Below are positions 62,888 through 64,000 of a DNA stretch of 64,000 nucleotides, piece after piece. Numbering within the stretch: the first letter of the stretch is position 1; each line of letters begins with the position of its first letter. The position numbers and the translations under genes are program-made. The notes under the pieces are model-generated. The model searched no databases. It was not told the origin of the DNA and was given only the letters and a program-made list of their open reading frames with translations. Source of the stretch: Gammaproteobacteria bacterium 39-13. Lineage in GTDB: Bacteria > Pseudomonadota > Gammaproteobacteria > Berkiellales > Berkiellaceae. Location: the NCBI GenBank assembly GCA_001898235.1, contig MKTN01000038.1:124001-188000 (forward strand). Reading direction: 5' to 3'.

Positions 62888-63832
62888 TTATGATTTTTCT
62901 CTGTTAGATTGAATAGTTTCATCAATTTTATATTGAATTCTTTCATCAATATCGTTGCCACTGAGCTCAACACTTGTCACCTTGGTATGGGGTAAATATT
63001 CGGCTATAAATTTTGCGCCCTGAAAACCAATTTGATTGAAGCTAAGGGAAAGATGAGCCACTTGTGTGCTAAATAACACTCGAATAAGATCTTTTGTTCC
63101 TTGCGAACCAATTTGATTGAAGCTAAGATTGATGTGCGTAATAGCAGTATTTGGCAGAACATCAGCAAAATATTTTGCACCATCGGGGCCGATTTCATTC
63201 ATACTCAGATTGATGCGTCTTAGGTGCGACTGAAATAATGCTCTACAAAAATGTTTTGCTCCACTATCACCAATTTTAGCACCGCTTAAGTGAAGCTCTG
63301 TGACTCTGGTGTGATATAAGGTTTCGCACAATTCTTTTGCACCTAACCCACCAATTTCATTAAAGCTAAGATCTATACACGAAACATGAGTATCAACTAA
63401 TGCTTGTCCAAAATCCTTCGCACCATGAGGACCAATTTCATTGAAGCTAAGATCAACGAATGAAATATGAGTATTGGATAATGCTTTTGCGAGATCTTTT
63501 GCACCTTGATCACCAATTTCATTGAAGCTTAATCCTATATGTGTCAATTGCGTGTACTGTAACGCCTCAGTGAATTCTTTTATACCCTGATCATTAATAT
63601 TATTATGCTTAAGATTTAAATGGGTAATATTAGTCCCTTGTAAGGCTTTTCCTAAACGACGTAAGCTAATATTTCTCACCATCTTACCCAAATTTAATTT
63701 TTTGATATTTTTTTGCACCAAATAAGCACGAAAATTATTATACTTACCACTAGTGACTTCTTGTAATAATGCTTCGAAAGTATGCATCGTACTTCGAGTA
63801 TTGATGGATCCATCTCTTGTTTCATATCTCAT
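62888..63832 (-). CDS. Leucine-rich repeat protein (RI-like 28-residue repeats)
   Basis: A 314-residue LRR protein with about eight repeats of 28 residues such as THIGLSFNEIGDQGAKDLA and CIDLSFNEIGGLGAKELCE. The pattern LxxLxLSFNEIGxxGAKxLxxAL is the ribonuclease-inhibitor/NLR-like class found in host-interaction effectors. The repeats are also close at DNA level, suggesting recent duplication. TGAGG before the ATG at 63832 favours this start; a TTG at 63928 would add a hydrophobic N-terminus. There is no signal peptide in the chosen form. The region 63833-64000 holds no other gene I can support. Confidence 0.8.
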   Translation of the reverse strand: MRYETRDGSINTRSTMHTFEALLQEVTSGKYNNFRAYLVQKNIKKLNLGKMVRNISLRRLGKALQGTNITHLNLKHNNINDQGIKEFTEALQYTQLTHIGLSFNEIGDQGAKDLAKALSNTHISFVDLSFNEIGPHGAKDFGQALVDTHVSCIDLSFNEIGGLGAKELCETLYHTRVTELHLSGAKIGDSGAKHFCRALFQSHLRRINLSMNEIGPDGAKYFADVLPNTAITHINLSFNQIGSQGTKDLIRVLFSTQVAHLSLSFNQIGFQGAKFIAEYLPHTKVTSVELSGNDIDERIQYKIDETIQSNREKS

Positions 63833-64000
63833 TTTCAACCTCAGATCATTAGAATATAAGCCACCAACATGGCTAAATATTAAACAAAATAGTTTTAAGA
63901 GGAAAATATCCCCACTTAAGCTTTGCAAGTAGAGAAAGAACTATGCTGTAGTATCACTTCTTCACCGCTTTGCTATAAAGTCAGTGATACACCCGTTCAT

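Overview
The window looks like a chromosomal segment of a gammaproteobacterium of the Legionellales type (Legionella/Coxiella/Berkiella-like). This is inferred from gene content, not from a database search. The evidence is an AT-leaning base composition, standard gammaproteobacterial housekeeping blocks (yicC-gmk-rpoZ-spoT-recG divergent from rph; yggS-proC-yggT-yggU-...-rdgB-hemW; mutY-yggX; coaBC-dut-algC), eukaryote-like ankyrin and leucine-rich-repeat proteins, lysine/glutamate-rich proteins with acidic C-terminal tails, and a fungal-type THI5 HMP-P synthase, which is known in Legionella.

Layout. 1-2.4 kb: a short double-glycine-type leader peptide gene and a large effector-like protein with a CX5R phosphatase motif. 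2.4-8.7 kb: the leftward stringent-response/nucleotide block recG-spoT-rpoZ-gmk-yicC. 8.85-18.3 kb: rph, then a rightward O-antigen operon (sugar-nucleotide reductase, 2-epimerase, Wzm/Wzt ABC exporter, a double methyltransferase with coiled coil, and a GT2-GT2-methyltransferase protein). 18.35-20.2 kb: a leftward O-antigen ligase and a decayed pseB. 20.5-27.3 kb: xthA, pyrE, a DUF4124 protein, an AhpD-like protein, deoC, algC, dut and coaBC. 27.35-33.3 kb: a leftward thiamine operon. In transcription order it has a sigma-70 promoter, a TPP riboswitch, a frameshifted small membrane ORF, a THI5-type HMP-P synthase, thiO, thiS, thiG, a thiD-thiE fusion and a ThiF-rhodanese fusion. No thiC is visible.

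33.5-41.3 kb: a HAD hydrolase, pilT, the yggS-to-hemW operon and a YcxB-like protein. 41.6-45.4 kb: an ankyrin/TraB-like protein ending in a possible CaaX box, and an SLC13 transporter. 45.5-50 kb: trmB, tRNA-Gly, an AsmA protein, mutY and yggX. 50-55.4 kb: an accessory stretch with two more leader-type peptides, tRNA-Phe, three lineage-specific proteins, a mobile-looking repeat and three tandem hairpins with one conserved loop. 55.4-63.9 kb: an RMD1/DUF155 protein, a sodium:solute symporter, an AT-rich gap with DnaA boxes, cysQ, nudE, hslR, a LuxR-type regulator, a secreted choloylglycine-hydrolase-family enzyme and an LRR protein.

Scattered through the window are at least seven copies of a roughly 105-130 bp element with TAGTC/GACTA ends. 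Copies abut or enter gene ends: the pilT stop codon, the 5' side of yggS, and the N-terminal codons of the O-antigen ligase frame. The most notable items are the THI5 thiamine operon with its riboswitch and broken leader gene, the tandem covarying hairpins, the dispersed element, the three leader-type peptides with no exporter in view, and the candidate host-directed proteins.
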